64,000 nt of DNA from Mesorhizobium tamadayense (GTDB lineage Bacteria; Pseudomonadota; Alphaproteobacteria; Rhizobiales; Rhizobiaceae), in NCBI RefSeq assembly GCF_003863365.1, contig NZ_RQXT01000032.1, positions 21,784 through 85,783 on the forward strand. The letters are read 5' to 3'. A program made the translations under genes and the position numbers. Of this stretch, positions 63,458-64,000 are shown piece after piece (the first letter of the stretch is position 1; each line of letters opens with the position of its first letter). The notes below the pieces were generated by a model. It was given only the letters and a program-made list of their open reading frames with translations, was not told where the DNA came from and made no database searches.

Positions 63458-63900
63458 TTTTTGCCTTTCGCTGTTCGGTCGGCCTCGATGAACCGCCTCA
63501 AGCGGTTCGGCCGTCTTTTTGTCAGTCTGCGGGTTCAAAAAACAAGCGGCGCGGAAGAGCCTCCACGCCGATTGCGCGCCGTCCCTAACCGAAGGTTGCG
63601 CGGAAGTCAAGGCAATGGAACCCCGCACTTACCCCGGCCTGGGAAGCGACAATGTCCCTGAGCAGAGCCTCGCCCGAAGTTGTGACCGGGCATGCGCCGG
63701 GCGCTCTGAGTTGGTCGACGGCACGAACCGCGCGGCAAGCGGCGAAGGCGCCCTCAGCCGGCTGTGCCGGCAACGGCCGCATCATCGCGGCGTTGCGGCT
63801 CTCCGCAGCAGCCTGAAAATCGGCTGAATAAGGCCTTGTAACTGCAGCGCCCAGCCGTTATCTAGTGCGCCGCGCCGGCAACGGCCGACCATGACCTCGC
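63458..63900. other. Upstream region of rplU
   Basis: These 443 bases between rplU and the tRNA hold the rplU promoter and perhaps the tRNA promoter. ORFs here (for example 63585-63785, minus) lack ribosome-binding sites and family resemblance. I could not identify an L21-type leader structure or a known RNA. Confidence 0.5.
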
Positions 63901-63990
63901 GGAGAGGTGGCAGAGTGGTCGAATGCACCGCACTCGAAATGCGGCATGCTCGCAAGGGCATCGGGGGTTCGAATCCCTCCCTCTCCGCCA
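63901..63990 (+). tRNA. tRNA-Ser (anticodon CGA)
   Basis: The acceptor stem GGAGAGG pairs with CCTCTCC before G-CCA at 63987-63990. The anticodon stem CCGCA/TGCGG encloses CTCGAAA, giving anticodon CGA. A long variable arm (CATGCTCGCAAGGGCATC) marks a class II tRNA. The T arm is GGGGG-TTCGAAT-CCCTC. The encoded CCA is present. The tRNA decodes UCG serine codons. Confidence 0.95.
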
Positions 63991-64000
63991 TCCGCGCACG

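Noticed and set aside
63585..63785. A 66-codon open frame upstream of rplU
   Set aside because: It lacks a ribosome-binding site and resembles no family; it probably lies in the rplU promoter and leader region.

Overview
The window is a GC-rich, gene-dense stretch of alphaproteobacterial chromosome, most likely from Mesorhizobium or a close relative in the Rhizobiales. That assignment rests on gene content and order (rplU-rpmA-obg-proBA-nadD-rsfS-rlmH-envC-ctpA-rppH; a BraC/Liv transporter with a DUF6867 partner; GapR; an extended L21) and on several families of short palindromic intergenic repeats. I see no transposase, integrase, prophage, CRISPR array or rRNA operon. There is one tRNA (Ser, CGA) at the right edge and one probable 6S RNA. 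Most long ORFs antisense to real genes are shadows caused by GC-rich codon use.

Layout. 0.3-13.4 kb: housekeeping and envelope genes (DUF2269, TauE-type permease, a ThiE-like protein, a Sel1-repeat protein, EF-P, SuhB, a haemolysin-III protein, a MotA/MotB-like pair, an M32 carboxypeptidase, an ABC exporter). 13.6-19.5 kb: L31, a TetR/DUF1772 divergent pair, YebC, an ArsR-controlled operon of two AHSA1-type and two VOC proteins, and a TerC protein. 19.7-25.6 kb: YmdB-type phosphoesterase, a toxin-antitoxin module whose BrnT toxin is frameshifted, 5-formyl-THF cyclo-ligase with 6S RNA upstream, a MoxR/VWA pair separated by a GNAT and an orphan HicB, and MsrB. 25.7-36.5 kb: GapR, pyruvate carboxylase and a complete branched-chain amino-acid ABC transporter. 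36.9-43.6 kb: a trans-4-hydroxyproline catabolic operon with a divergent GntR regulator, two paralogous small secreted proteins and MmsA. 43.9-47.4 kb: LysR, D-amino-acid dehydrogenase and alanine racemase. 47.8-64 kb: the conserved rppH-to-rplU block on the minus strand, interrupted by plus-strand mscS and a minus-strand MFS gene.

How genes work together. Amino-acid uptake (Liv/Bra) sits beside amino-acid catabolism: hydroxyproline epimerase, D-hydroxyproline dehydrogenase and pyrroline-4-hydroxy-2-carboxylate deaminase; alanine racemase and DadA; MmsA. EnvC-like, CtpA and the polysaccharide-deacetylase-fold protein form an envelope cluster. Three divergent regulator/target pairs (TetR, ArsR, GntR) have palindromic operators that can be read directly and that overlap CTTGAC/TTGACA-type promoters.

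Most notable: the ArsR operator that fills the -35/-10 spacer and covers the regulator's own start codon; the single-base frameshift in brnT; a repeat element that supplies the N-terminal codons of the hydroxyproline dehydrogenase; an L21 with an AK-rich linker and helix-hairpin-helix tail; a LivG with a lysine-rich tail of about 100 residues; and MITE-like inverted-arm repeats whose cores can be aligned by eye.
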